Shown: piece by piece, positions 22,518 through 30,894 of the stretch
How the letters are laid out: each line of letters opens with the position of its first letter
Numbering within the stretch: position 1 is the first letter of the stretch
Assembly: GCA_002435325.1 (NCBI GenBank)
Contig: DJMJ01000002.1
Coordinates: 1-35,281 of the forward strand
DNA length: 35,281 bases
Reading direction: 5' to 3'
Source of the DNA: Nitrospira sp. UBA6493
GTDB lineage: Bacteria > Nitrospirota > Nitrospiria > Nitrospirales > Nitrospiraceae
Translations under genes and position numbers: made by a program
Notes under the pieces: generated by a model
The model's database searches: none
What the model was told of the DNA's origin: nothing
The model's input: the letters and a program-made list of their open reading frames with translations, nothing else

Positions 22518-25500
22518 TCAACGCTCCTCATCCGGTTCCGGCGAGGCCAACGACCCTGCCGGAGTGGCTGTCTTCCCGCGACGCGTGACCATCTTCCGGA
22601 TCAGCACATAAAACAGCGGCACGAAGAAGATCGCCAGGAACGTGGCGGCCAGCATGCCTCCCAGCACGCCGGTCCCGATCGACTGGCGGCTCGCAGCGCC
22701 GGCCCCCCGGGCCATGACCAAAGGAAACATGCCGAAGATGAACGCCATCGAGGTCATGATGATCGGACGAAACCGCAACCGCCCCGCTTCGATCGCCGCT
22801 TCAATCAACGGCCGACCCGCTTCATAGCGCGTATTCGCAAACTCGACGATCAAGATCGCGTTCTTGGCCGACAAGCCAATCAACGTCACCAATCCGATCT
22901 GGAAGTAAATGTCATTCTCGAAGCCTCGCGCCCAGACGGCGGACAATGCGCCGAAGATGGCGAACGGCACCGCCAGAATCACGGCGAAGGGTACGACCCA
23001 GCTCTCAAACTGCGCCGCAAGGACCAGGAACACCATCAACAGACCGACGGCAAAGACCTGCCCCGATTGTCCGCCGACCCGCCGCTCCTGAAAGGAAATA
23101 TTGCTGTAGTCGATCGCGTAACCCTGAGGAACCAGCACCTCTTTTCCCACCCGATCCAACGCTTCGAGCGCCTGCCCGGAACTGTAACCCGGTGCTGCGG
23201 CCCCCAGGACCAGAGCGGTATTATAGCCGTTGAAGTGGTTCACCGGATCCGGCCCGCGTTGATATTCCGTCGTGATGACCGTGTCCAGGGGAATCATGTT
23301 CGTACCCTGGGCGCTCTGCGCCCGGACATAGATTTTGCCAATGTCCTGGGGCGTCGCGCGATATTCCGCCTCCGCCTCCGTCTGGACATGATAAATGCGC
23401 CCGAATTTGACAAAGTCATTGATGTACAGCGAGCCGAAATAGGCCTGCAGTGTATCGAACACATCGGAAATCGGCACCCCCAGAGCCTTGGCCCGCTCCC
23501 GGTTTACATGGGCATAGAGGCGCGGTGCCGACACACGAAAATTCGTTCCGACCCGGCCGATGGCCGGTTCCTTCTGGGCCCGCTCTACAAATTGCTGCGT
23601 GATTGCCGCAAACTGTTTAAAATCGCCGCTACTCGGATCCTGCACCTGCACGGAAAACCCGCCGACGGATCCCACACCTCGAATGGCGGGCGCGTTAAAG
23701 GCCAGGAGCAGCGCTTCGGGAATCTTGGCGAACTCTCCATATGCCGCGCCGATCAGCGCCTTCACATGGTTCTGAGGTTCTGTGCGTTCGTCCCAGAGCT
23801 TCAGCGGCACGAACATCGTCGCCGCATTCGGCCCTCGGGTGCCAAATACGAAATTCTGCCCGGACAAGGCGTCGGTCGAATGCACGGCGGGATGACCTTG
23901 AAAGAACCGTTCGATCCGTCCCAGGACCGCGTCGGTCCGTTGCTTCGACGCGCCATCCGGCAGCTGGACCACCGTGATGAAATACCCTTGGTCTTCTTCC
24001 GGCAGAAAGCTCTTCGGAAGCGATTGAAACAAGCCGATGGAGACCACCACGACCAGGGCGAAGAGAACCATGAACCGGTTCGGCCTCGTCATCAGTGCTC
24101 CCACCCCGTGCATATAGCCCTGTTGCGTGCGACCGAACAGGCGGTCAAACAGCACCCAAAATCCGGCTCGCTCTCCATGATGCGGCGTCAAGACCATGGC
24201 GCAGAGCGCCGGGCTGAGCGTGAGCGCGACAAACCCCGAGACCGTCACCGAGATGGCGATGGTCGCCGCGAACTGTTTGTACAGCGCGCCAGTGATGCCT
24301 CCGACGAACCCGACCGGCACAAACACTGAAACCAGGACCAGCACAATGGCGATAATCGGGGATGTGACTTCGCTCATCGCCCGCTTGGCCGCCTCTTTGG
24401 CCAATATCCGGTCTTCGCGCATGTGCCGTTCGACGTTTTCGACCACCACAATCGCGTCATCCACGACGATGCCGATCGCGAGCACCATGCCGAACAGCGT
24501 AATGGTGTTGATCGAGAAGCCCAGTGCATACAGCCCGATGAACGTGCCAATCAGCGAGACCGGCACCGCCACCGTGGGAATAATCGTGGCGCGCCAGCTT
24601 TGGAGAAACAGATACACGACCAGAATCACCAGCACCATCGCTTCCGCCAAGGTCTTCACGACTTCCTTGATGGAGACTTCGATGAATCGCGTCGTGTCGT
24701 AGGGAATATCGTAGGACACCCCGGCCGGAAAGTTCTTCGCCAGCTCGTCCATCTGGGCGCGCGTCCGGCGCATCGTGTCCAGGGCGTTGGCGCCGGGCGA
24801 GAGGAAGGTGAGAATGAACGTCGTCGGTTTGCTATTCCAGCGGCCTTCCAGCGCATAGGATTGCGCGCCCAGCTCGATCCGGGCCACATCTTTGAGCCGT
24901 ACAGCCGAGCCGTCCGGCAGCGCGCGTACGATCAGCTCCTCGAATTCTTTGACGTCGGTCAGGCGTCCTTTGGTGATGATCGGGATCGTCAGCTCCGTGC
25001 CCTTCGGTGCCGGTTCACGCCCGATGGTCCCGGAAGGGTAATCGCGGTTCTGCTCCCGAATCACGCTGGCGACATCGCTCGGGGTAAGGCCGAGCCGAGC
25101 CATGAGCGTCGGATTCAGGATGATCCGCATGCTGTAGTTCTGCTGTCCAAAGACGAGGGCGTCGCCCACGCCTTTGACACGTTTCAGATCGTCGGCAATA
25201 CGGAGAATGGCGTAGTTGGAGAGAAAAACCGCATCATGGCGCGGATCGGTGGACTTCAAGGCGATGACCCCGACCAGATCGGGAGACATCTTCTTGACGG
25301 AGATGCCCTGGCGGACAACCTCGGGAGGCAATTGAGGCTCCGCCAGTTTTTCGCGATTCTGCGTCTGCACCTGCGCAATGTCGGGGTCGGTGCCGATTTC
25401 GAACGTCAGTTTGATCGTGACATGCCCGTCATTGCTGCTGCTGGATTCGAAGTAGAGCAGATTGTCGATGCCCGGCAACGTCACCTCGATCGGCCTTGCC

Positions 25501-25685
25501 ACCGATTCGGCCGCCACGTCGGCGCTTGCGCCTGGATAGTCGGCATCGATCTGCACGACCGGCGGGGTGATTTCAGGAAATTGTGCGACGGGCAGGAATT
25601 GCAATGCGAGCAAACCCATCACCACGATGATGATGGAAACCACCGAAGCCAGAATCGGCCGGTCGATGAAGACGTGCCCGTTCAC
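22518..25685 (-). CDS. RND multidrug efflux transporter, HAE1 (AcrB/MexB) family
   Basis: This 1055-residue inner-membrane proton/drug antiporter has the full AcrB length. Proton-relay residues are present: Asp409 and Asp410 in GIVVDDAIVVVENVER, and the Lys of GLSAKNAILIVEFA in the C-terminal half. PVAQFPEITPPVVQIDADYPGASA near the N-terminus is typical of HAE1. It pumps hydrophobic or amphiphilic compounds from the periplasm and inner leaflet. It starts 3 bp after the adaptor stop and ends one base before the channel start, forming the standard adaptor-pump-channel set, here continued by enzyme genes. Confidence 0.96.
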   Translation of the reverse strand: MNGHVFIDRPILASVVSIIIVVMGLLALQFLPVAQFPEITPPVVQIDADYPGASADVAAESVARPIEVTLPGIDNLLYFESSSSNDGHVTIKLTFEIGTDPDIAQVQTQNREKLAEPQLPPEVVRQGISVKKMSPDLVGVIALKSTDPRHDAVFLSNYAILRIADDLKRVKGVGDALVFGQQNYSMRIILNPTLMARLGLTPSDVASVIREQNRDYPSGTIGREPAPKGTELTIPIITKGRLTDVKEFEELIVRALPDGSAVRLKDVARIELGAQSYALEGRWNSKPTTFILTFLSPGANALDTMRRTRAQMDELAKNFPAGVSYDIPYDTTRFIEVSIKEVVKTLAEAMVLVILVVYLFLQSWRATIIPTVAVPVSLIGTFIGLYALGFSINTITLFGMVLAIGIVVDDAIVVVENVERHMREDRILAKEAAKRAMSEVTSPIIAIVLVLVSVFVPVGFVGGITGALYKQFAATIAISVTVSGFVALTLSPALCAMVLTPHHGERAGFWVLFDRLFGRTQQGYMHGVGALMTRPNRFMVLFALVVVVSIGLFQSLPKSFLPEEDQGYFITVVQLPDGASKQRTDAVLGRIERFFQGHPAVHSTDALSGQNFVFGTRGPNAATMFVPLKLWDERTEPQNHVKALIGAAYGEFAKIPEALLLAFNAPAIRGVGSVGGFSVQVQDPSSGDFKQFAAITQQFVERAQKEPAIGRVGTNFRVSAPRLYAHVNRERAKALGVPISDVFDTLQAYFGSLYINDFVKFGRIYHVQTEAEAEYRATPQDIGKIYVRAQSAQGTNMIPLDTVITTEYQRGPDPVNHFNGYNTALVLGAAAPGYSSGQALEALDRVGKEVLVPQGYAIDYSNISFQERRVGGQSGQVFAVGLLMVFLVLAAQFESWVVPFAVILAVPFAIFGALSAVWARGFENDIYFQIGLVTLIGLSAKNAILIVEFANTRYEAGRPLIEAAIEAGRLRFRPIIMTSMAFIFGMFPLVMARGAGAASRQSIGTGVLGGMLAATFLAIFFVPLFYVLIRKMVTRRGKTATPAGSLASPEPDEER

Positions 25686-25688
25686 GCG

Positions 25689-26900
25689 TTATCCTTGTTT
25701 GGGAGCAGGGGAGAGAGGAGGCGCTGCCGGAGCCGGTTCCTCGCCGACCGGAACCGCCTTTACCGGCGCGCCGGGACCGATTTTCATCAGGCCGTTCACC
25801 ACAACCCGGTCTCCGGCCTTCAGCCCCTCGTCAATGATCCACTGGTCCCCTTTCCAGTCAGCCGCGACAATGTCGCGGATCTGCACCGTGTCGTCGGGAC
25901 CGACCACATAGACAAAGGGTCCCTTCGGGCCCTGCAACACCGCGCGTTGCGGGATGAGGATCGCATCCGTCTTCGTGTCTCCGGTGAACCGGACTTTCAC
26001 AAATTGACCAGGCAACAACAGCCGCTGCGGATTCGCGACAGTGAGCCGGACTTGGCGGGCTCCGGTTTCCGAGCTCAACCCCGGTTCGAGGAGATCCAGC
26101 ACCGCTTCCTGCGGAAAGAGCGTGCCGTCCATCAGCGTGAGGCGTCCACGCATCTGGTAGACACCGGGGTGGTGAATTTTCTTGGACTCGATATCCCGCC
26201 GCCGCTTCAAGATAAAACTCTCAGGGACGCTCACAACCACAAACATCGGATCAACCTGGTGTATCGTTGTCAGCAAATCGCTTTGAGTGGAAACAAGCCG
26301 CCCTTCATAGTAACGGCTGCGTTCGATCAACCCGTCGATCGGAGCCGTAATCAGCGTGTTGTCCAGATCAAACTGCGCCTTCATCAAATCCGCCTTCGCG
26401 GCTTGGAGCAGCGCGCGCGCCGCCATATCTTCAGCGACCGCATCGTCCACATCCTTCTGACTGACGGCCTGTTCGGCCAAGAGGGGCTTCACCCTGGCCA
26501 GGTCCTGTTTGGCCTGCACCAACTTCGCTTCGGCCTGGGCAATCTTGGCCTTGGCGCTGGCTTGCGCGGCCTGAAACGGCACCGGATCGATTTGATACAA
26601 CCGGTCCCCTTTTTTCACATCGCGCCCTTCGCGATAGAGCACAGCCTTCAACAAACCCGTGACCTGGGAGCGGATCTCGACGGGACGGGAGGCTTCGGCC
26701 TGGCCGATAAATTCCGGCTCATCGGGAATCGTGTGCGTCGTGACGGTCACCACCTCGACTTGCGCCACAGGCGGCGCCGGCGCGGAACCGGCATCCGGCT
26801 TACAACCGGCGGTGCCCAGAGCCGCAGTAGCGACCAACATCAGGGTAAGAACCCCGTTAATGAGACGCCGAGTCATGGTACGTATCCCATAAGAAGACAT
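25689..26900 (-). CDS. RND efflux periplasmic adaptor lipoprotein (AcrA/MexA type)
   Basis: This membrane fusion protein of about 400 residues has a lipoprotein signal ending LGTAGC (Cys33 from the first Met), followed by a lipoyl-like/hairpin region: VEIRSQVTGLLKAVLYREGRDVKKGDRLYQIDP, a long coiled-coil hairpin, TLITAPIDGLIERS and barrel segments to a Pro-rich C-terminus. It joins the RND pump to the outer-membrane channel. The start may be the ATG at 26900 or the internal MTRR at about 26876; neither has a strong ribosome binding site. It is the first gene of the ten-gene minus-strand operon and is divergent from the LpxL-like gene. Confidence 0.94.
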   Translation of the reverse strand: MSSYGIRTMTRRLINGVLTLMLVATAALGTAGCKPDAGSAPAPPVAQVEVVTVTTHTIPDEPEFIGQAEASRPVEIRSQVTGLLKAVLYREGRDVKKGDRLYQIDPVPFQAAQASAKAKIAQAEAKLVQAKQDLARVKPLLAEQAVSQKDVDDAVAEDMAARALLQAAKADLMKAQFDLDNTLITAPIDGLIERSRYYEGRLVSTQSDLLTTIHQVDPMFVVVSVPESFILKRRRDIESKKIHHPGVYQMRGRLTLMDGTLFPQEAVLDLLEPGLSSETGARQVRLTVANPQRLLLPGQFVKVRFTGDTKTDAILIPQRAVLQGPKGPFVYVVGPDDTVQIRDIVAADWKGDQWIIDEGLKAGDRVVVNGLMKIGPGAPVKAVPVGEEPAPAAPPLSPAPKQG

Positions 26901-27103
26901 ACGGAGATCAGTCTACCTCTTCCCTTCCCTCTTTCTCTACCCCGCTTGCCCCGAATGGCGGCATTGCAATCCATGCTTCCAATAGCCATGATGGACGTAA
27001 AAGATTGCGGATCCCCGTTGACTCGCCTATTCTGAGACGTCAGAGTGTGCCAATATCGTCAACGATCACCCAGCGAGCCTGAATCGACCTTTGCCCACCG
27101 CCG

Positions 27104-28009
27104 ATGAAATACCTCTTCGAGTATGTGTTACTCCGCGTCGTTGACCTTGGACTCCAGGCCCTCCCGCTGACCTGGGCTATCGCGTTCGGCGAGTGGATCT
27201 TTCTCCGCCTGCCGGCGTTGATTCCCAAACGTCAGGCGCTGATCCTGGATAATCTCGGGCGAACTTTTCCCGACACCTCACCAGAAGACCGTGCGCGAAT
27301 CGCGCAGGCCGTTTGGCGCAATCTCGGCCGCACGGCTGTCGAGTTCGTCCGCATCACCGACTTTGCCCGTCACCCCCTTGAAGACCTCGTGGTGGTAGAT
27401 GGACGGGAACATATGGACCAGGCCGTCAAGGAAGGGAAGGGCGTCATCATCCTCACCGCCCACTTTACGAATTGGGAATTGACCGGCTCCTTCATCCAAC
27501 GCCTGTTCGGCTCCATGACGGCGATTGCCCGTCCCGTGCACAATCCCTATGTCGAACGCTGGGTCCAGCGGAAACGTCTCTCCGGCGGCATGAAGATCAT
27601 TCCCGCACAGGACGCGGTCAAGGCCTCGTTCAAATGCTTGAAGGCCCGCGGCAACGTCGGCATCCTGATCGACCAGAGTCTGTCATCCGGCATCCTCGTC
27701 GACTTCTTCGGCCGGCCCGCCGGGACGACCACACTACCGGCCCTGCTGCACCTACGCACCGGCGCCCCCGTCGTCATGACTTATACCTTACGAGAAGGCA
27801 ACCGGTTTCGACATGTGTTCCAACCGGTCATCTTTCCCCCGGTTGCCGAGGATGCCGACCGCATTGTGATCTATACGAAGGCCATCAACACCCTCTTCGA
27901 GGATCTCATCCGCCGCTATCCGGAAAACTGGTTCTGGATTCACAATCGCTGGAAACGCGCCGAGTCCCTGCCGGAAACTGCGGCTGATCCGGCTCATAGC
28001 GCCTTGTGA
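27104..28009 (+). CDS. Lysophospholipid acyltransferase (LpxL/HtrB family)
   Basis: This 301-residue inner-membrane acyltransferase has an N-terminal amphipathic/hydrophobic segment and the catalytic HX4E motif at His120-Glu125 in LTAHFTNWELTG. Other family segments are ARPVHNPYVERWVQRKR, GNVGILIDQSLSSGILVDFFGRPAGTTTLPA and the C-terminal YPENWFWIHNRWKR. LpxL-type enzymes add secondary acyl chains to the lipid A precursor; related enzymes acylate other glycolipids. With lpxC also in the window, a lipid A role is likely. The start is the ATG at 27104 without a clear ribosome binding site. Its end overlaps the convergent CDGSH gene by 16 bp. Confidence 0.93.
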   Translation: MKYLFEYVLLRVVDLGLQALPLTWAIAFGEWIFLRLPALIPKRQALILDNLGRTFPDTSPEDRARIAQAVWRNLGRTAVEFVRITDFARHPLEDLVVVDGREHMDQAVKEGKGVIILTAHFTNWELTGSFIQRLFGSMTAIARPVHNPYVERWVQRKRLSGGMKIIPAQDAVKASFKCLKARGNVGILIDQSLSSGILVDFFGRPAGTTTLPALLHLRTGAPVVMTYTLREGNRFRHVFQPVIFPPVAEDADRIVIYTKAINTLFEDLIRRYPENWFWIHNRWKRAESLPETAADPAHSAL

Positions 28010-28230
28010 GCCCCGTCGCAAAACGGCGGGTTCTTCGTCTGCTTGCACTGGCACAGCGCCACCTGCTTCTTCTCGGTTGTCGTAAATTCCAAGGGGGTGA
28101 ATTCAGTCCCTTTGTGCGCTCCGTCACAAAACGGTTGGTTCTTGGAACGGCCGCACCGGCACCAATAATAGGTGCCCGGTTCCAACGACAAGACCGCCGG
28201 TTGCTTGGCTGCAATCACTGGTTGTTCCAT
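27994..28230 (-). CDS. Twin CDGSH iron-sulfur protein
   Basis: This 78-residue protein contains two CDGSH motifs, each C-x-C-x2-[S/T]-x3-P-x-C-D-G-x2-H. The first uses Cys24, Cys26, Cys35 and His39 (CRCGRSKNQPFCDGAH); the second uses Cys60, Cys62, Cys71 and His75 (CQCKQTKNPPFCDGAH). Each should bind a 2Fe-2S cluster with three Cys and one His, giving labile redox- and pH-sensitive clusters used in iron or redox handling. GGAGG upstream of the ATG sets the start. It lies about 20 bp past the VOC gene stop on the same strand and may be the last gene of the pirin unit. Confidence 0.95.
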   Translation of the reverse strand: MEQPVIAAKQPAVLSLEPGTYYWCRCGRSKNQPFCDGAHKGTEFTPLEFTTTEKKQVALCQCKQTKNPPFCDGAHKAL

Positions 28231-28251
28231 GAGCTATCCTCCATTGTGAGA

Positions 28252-28698
28252 TTATAAATATAAGGGCTTGATCGGCGACACCACGGCCGCGGGATCGCTC
28301 TTCCAGACCGACTCATCCGCATCGACATACAATTCGACTTCGTTCCCGTCCGGATCGCGGAGATAGAGGCTCTGGCTCACCGTATGGTCGCTCATCCCGT
28401 CGATTGTCACGCCGGCTTCTTCCACTTCCTGCTTTGCGGCGCGCAAATCTTCCAGGCTGTCACCGACCTTGATTCCAATATGATAGAGCCCGCGCCTGCG
28501 GCCTTGCGTCGGCCCCGGCGCATCACCAACCTGGATCAATAGCAGTTCATGATGTGTGCGGCCGGAGGTGAGGGCCGCGGCCGCTCCATTGAAAATCCTC
28601 CCGACTTCTTTGAATCCCAACAGATCCCGATAGAACGACAACGACCGTTGCAGATCTTTCACATAGAACACGACATGGCCGAGATAGTGCGCTTTCAT
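28252..28698 (-). CDS. VOC-superfamily (glyoxalase/dioxygenase-like) protein
   Basis: This 148-residue protein has two VOC half-repeats: HVVFYVKDLQRSLSFYRDLLGFKEVGRIFNG and LYHIGIKVGDSLEDLRAAKQEVEEAG, followed by SLYLRDPDGNEVELYVDADES. The metal ligands fit His8 in GHVVFYV, His in HHELLL or LYHIG, and the Glu of NEVELY. Extradiol dioxygenases, glyoxalase I and antibiotic-resistance proteins share this fold, so the reaction cannot be chosen. GGAGGTGAACCG before the ATG at 28698 sets the start, which overlaps the stop end of the preceding VOC gene region closely. Confidence 0.9.
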   Translation of the reverse strand: MKAHYLGHVVFYVKDLQRSLSFYRDLLGFKEVGRIFNGAAAALTSGRTHHELLLIQVGDAPGPTQGRRRGLYHIGIKVGDSLEDLRAAKQEVEEAGVTIDGMSDHTVSQSLYLRDPDGNEVELYVDADESVWKSDPAAVVSPIKPLYL

Positions 28699-28702
28699 CG
28701 GT

Positions 28703-29113
28703 TCACCTCCTGAACGTGATGCCGGCCTTCTGCACTTCCTGATAGGGGAGGAGCCAGACCAGCGATTCGTCACTCAGATCGCTGACCTGAATCCGATTCC
28801 CCCAGGGATCGCGAAAGTCGCAACGGAAACCCGGGTGTAGCTTCAGCTTGTACTTCTTCGTCAGCTTCTGTCTCACTTCCTTGATCTGTTTGGCATCGCG
28901 GACCATCAGACCAAAGTGCTTCACACGATCCGGTTGCAGTTGCTCGACCTCAAAGATCGCCATGAACTTATGTTCGCCCAACTTGCACCAGGCGGTTCCC
29001 TCGCCCCCGCGAAGCATCTTCAGGCCGAAGACATCCGAATAGAACTTCACCGCCTTCTTCGCATCGGTCACTTCGATGACCACATGATTGCAGCCATAGA
29101 CCTGAACGGCCAT
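28703..29113 (-). CDS. VOC-superfamily protein
   Basis: This 136-residue single VOC protein carries NHVVIEVTDAKKAVKFYSDVFGLKMLRGGEG, HFGLMVRDAKQIKEVRQKLTKKYKLKL and FRDPWGNRIQVSDLSDES. A first-shell His (NHVVIEV) and a second His (KHFGLMV) are present, but the C-terminal ligand position reads NRIQVSD, lacking the usual Glu. Catalytic metal binding may therefore be altered, or the partner VOC protein completes a heterodimer. The ATG at 29113 overlaps the DsbA-like stop as TGATG, a coupling arrangement. It lies between the DsbA-like gene and the second VOC gene. Confidence 0.88.
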   Translation of the reverse strand: MAVQVYGCNHVVIEVTDAKKAVKFYSDVFGLKMLRGGEGTAWCKLGEHKFMAIFEVEQLQPDRVKHFGLMVRDAKQIKEVRQKLTKKYKLKLHPGFRCDFRDPWGNRIQVSDLSDESLVWLLPYQEVQKAGITFRR

Positions 29114-29775
29114 CACACACCTGCCTTTCGTTCGGCACGGTCCGCCGTCACCCGCTTGAGCGCCGAGACAAAGATGTGCACCGGCTGCGCGCCAGAAATT
29201 GCGTACGTCCCGTCAATCACGAAATAGGGCACACCACGAATGCCGAGCTTGTGACCGGCCGCTTCTTCAGCCTTGACCTCGGCTGTTCCCTCATCACTCC
29301 GGAGAATGCATTCCACAAGACCCGTGCTCAATCCTGCTCGGCCAACGAGATGAACGAGGGCTGAAAAGGAGCCGATATCCGCTCCCTCCTCGAAGTAGCC
29401 CTGGAACAGTGAGTCGACCACCGCGTCCTGGCAACCTTCCCGTTCGCCAATCCAGATCAACCTGTGCGCGGCAAACGTATTCGGCGTCCGCGCGATTTTC
29501 TCAAAATTAAATGAAATCTGTTCCTGCTCGCCGGCCGCCAGCACATGTTCCTCCAGTTGCCGGAACGCCTCTAGACTACCGAACTTCGCCTCAAGATAGG
29601 TCGTGCGATCCATGCCGTCCTTCGGCATGGTGGGATTCAGTTGAAACGGCCGCCAGGTCACCTGCGCGTCTCCGCCGAACTCCGTGAGCGCTCGCTCAAG
29701 CCGCCGTTTCCCGACGTAGCACCAAGGACAGACCACGTCGGAATATACCTCGATATGGAGTGCGCGCTCCGTCAT
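29113..29775 (-). CDS. DsbA-family oxidoreductase, FrnE-like
   Basis: This 220-residue protein has a thioredoxin fold with the active site CPWC (Cys16 and Cys19) in YSDVVCPWCYVGKRRLERAL and the cis-Pro segment GIRGVPYFVIDG. The WRPFQLNPTMPKDGMDR and FNFEKIARTPNTFAAHRLI segments and the lack of a signal peptide point to the cytoplasmic FrnE group, linked with oxidative or polyketide-related chemistry. Its start overlaps the pirin stop by 4 bp (ATGA), and its stop overlaps the next VOC start. Confidence 0.93.
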   Translation of the reverse strand: MTERALHIEVYSDVVCPWCYVGKRRLERALTEFGGDAQVTWRPFQLNPTMPKDGMDRTTYLEAKFGSLEAFRQLEEHVLAAGEQEQISFNFEKIARTPNTFAAHRLIWIGEREGCQDAVVDSLFQGYFEEGADIGSFSALVHLVGRAGLSTGLVECILRSDEGTAEVKAEEAAGHKLGIRGVPYFVIDGTYAISGAQPVHIFVSALKRVTADRAERKAGV

Positions 29776-30656
29776 GACAAGTGTCCCATCTTGCCGGCCT
29801 GATAATCCTGTACCGCCTGCGCCAATTCCTGTTTCGTGTTCATGACGAAGGGCCCATAGCGGGCAATTGGTTCCTCTATCGGTTCACCGGCCATCACCAA
29901 GACTACCGCATCCTCTTTACCGTTCAGTACGATGGTTCCTCTCTCTGAATGTGAATGAATGACTGCCAGTTCTGCCTCTCCTGCTGCCGTACCGTTCACC
30001 CTGATACGACCGCTGAGCACGAACAGGGCACGGTTGTATCCAGCCGGTAGATCAAGTGTTACCGTATGCCCGGCCTTGAGTCGAAGATCATAGAGCTCGA
30101 TTGGTGTGATGGTGTTGGCCGGCCCCTGCTTCCCCTCTACAGTGCCGGCTATGACGCGCAGATGGCCCGCGCCGTCTGCCAGATCCACAACTGGAATCTG
30201 CTCATCGCCGATCGTTTGATACCTCGGCGCCGACATCTTGGAGGCCTTCGGAATATTTACCCATAGCTGAATGGCCTGGAGTGTGCCGCCACGTGCCGCC
30301 CATTCCTTCTCATGTAATTCCTCATGGACCACACCGGATGCCGCCGTCATCCATTGGACATCGCCGGGCCCGATTACACCTGCATGGCCAGCCGAGTCGC
30401 GATGGGCCACGAGACCCTGATACACAATCGTCACCGTTTCAAATCCTCGGTGCGGATGTTCTCCCACTCCGCGCGGAATCTCCGTCGCCGGGTAAAACGT
30501 TGGACCGGCATAATCGAGCATGAGAAACGGACTCACCTCACGATCCAAATCATTGCTGGGGAAGAGGTTTCGAACATGAAACCCATCTCCCACGACGTGC
30601 TGCGAGCCGGGTTTGTACACCTGAACTTGTCCTCGATGGAGTTCCACCTCACTCAT
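29772..30656 (-). CDS. Pirin-family cupin protein
   Basis: This bicupin of about 294 residues has the pirin N-terminal motif LMLDYAGPTFYPATEIPRGVGEHPHRGFETVTIVYQG (metal His68 and His70) and ASGVVHEELHE (His112 and Glu114), numbered from the first of two adjacent Met codons. Some bacterial pirins are quercetin-type dioxygenases; others modulate redox or transcription. I prefer the second ATG at 30656 because GAGGTG then has proper spacing. It is the first gene of the pirin-DsbA-VOC-VOC set and has a palindrome-bearing promoter about 150 bp upstream. Confidence 0.92.
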   Translation of the reverse strand: MSEVELHRGQVQVYKPGSQHVVGDGFHVRNLFPSNDLDREVSPFLMLDYAGPTFYPATEIPRGVGEHPHRGFETVTIVYQGLVAHRDSAGHAGVIGPGDVQWMTAASGVVHEELHEKEWAARGGTLQAIQLWVNIPKASKMSAPRYQTIGDEQIPVVDLADGAGHLRVIAGTVEGKQGPANTITPIELYDLRLKAGHTVTLDLPAGYNRALFVLSGRIRVNGTAAGEAELAVIHSHSERGTIVLNGKEDAVVLVMAGEPIEEPIARYGPFVMNTKQELAQAVQDYQAGKMGHLS

Positions 30657-30808
30657 CATCCACCTCTCACATGTTTTTGGGGAATTTCGTGCACCGCATA
30701 TGACGCCTCATTGTATTCGCCCCGAGCACCATGACGATAGAATGGTCCACGGAAAGCTATATCCACAGACTGAAATTCTCTCAACACCGCCAGCAACACC
30801 CTCACAGT

Positions 30809-30836
30809 ATAATAGTACTAACTAGTACAATGCCAA
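30809..30836 (-). promoter_or_regulatory. Promoter with palindromic operator in the spacer
   Basis: On the minus strand TTGGCA (30836-30831) precedes TATTAT (30814-30809) with a 16-bp spacer. TATACT (30811-30806) is an alternative -10 with 19 bp. The spacer is almost filled by a perfect palindrome, GTACTA-AC-TAGTAC (30815-30828). The same site overlaps a TATAAT on the plus strand (30808-30813). Repression of the pirin operon by a dimeric MarR-, HxlR- or TetR-type protein is a reasonable guess. The leader to the pirin start is about 145 nt. Confidence 0.5.
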
Positions 30837-30894
30837 GGGACCGGCCCGCGATTCGGACAATTCAGGGCTGTGGTAGTCTTGTGAAGAGGAACAC

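Noticed and set aside
23067..24329. A 420-codon plus-strand frame inside the RND pump gene.
   Set aside because: Antisense shadow with Arg/His-rich translation and no ribosome binding site.
24423..27035. An 870-codon plus-strand open frame opposite the RND pump and adaptor genes.
   Set aside because: It is antisense to two unmistakable efflux genes; its translation is rich in Arg/His/Gln with no domain, typical of frames left open in GC-rich DNA.
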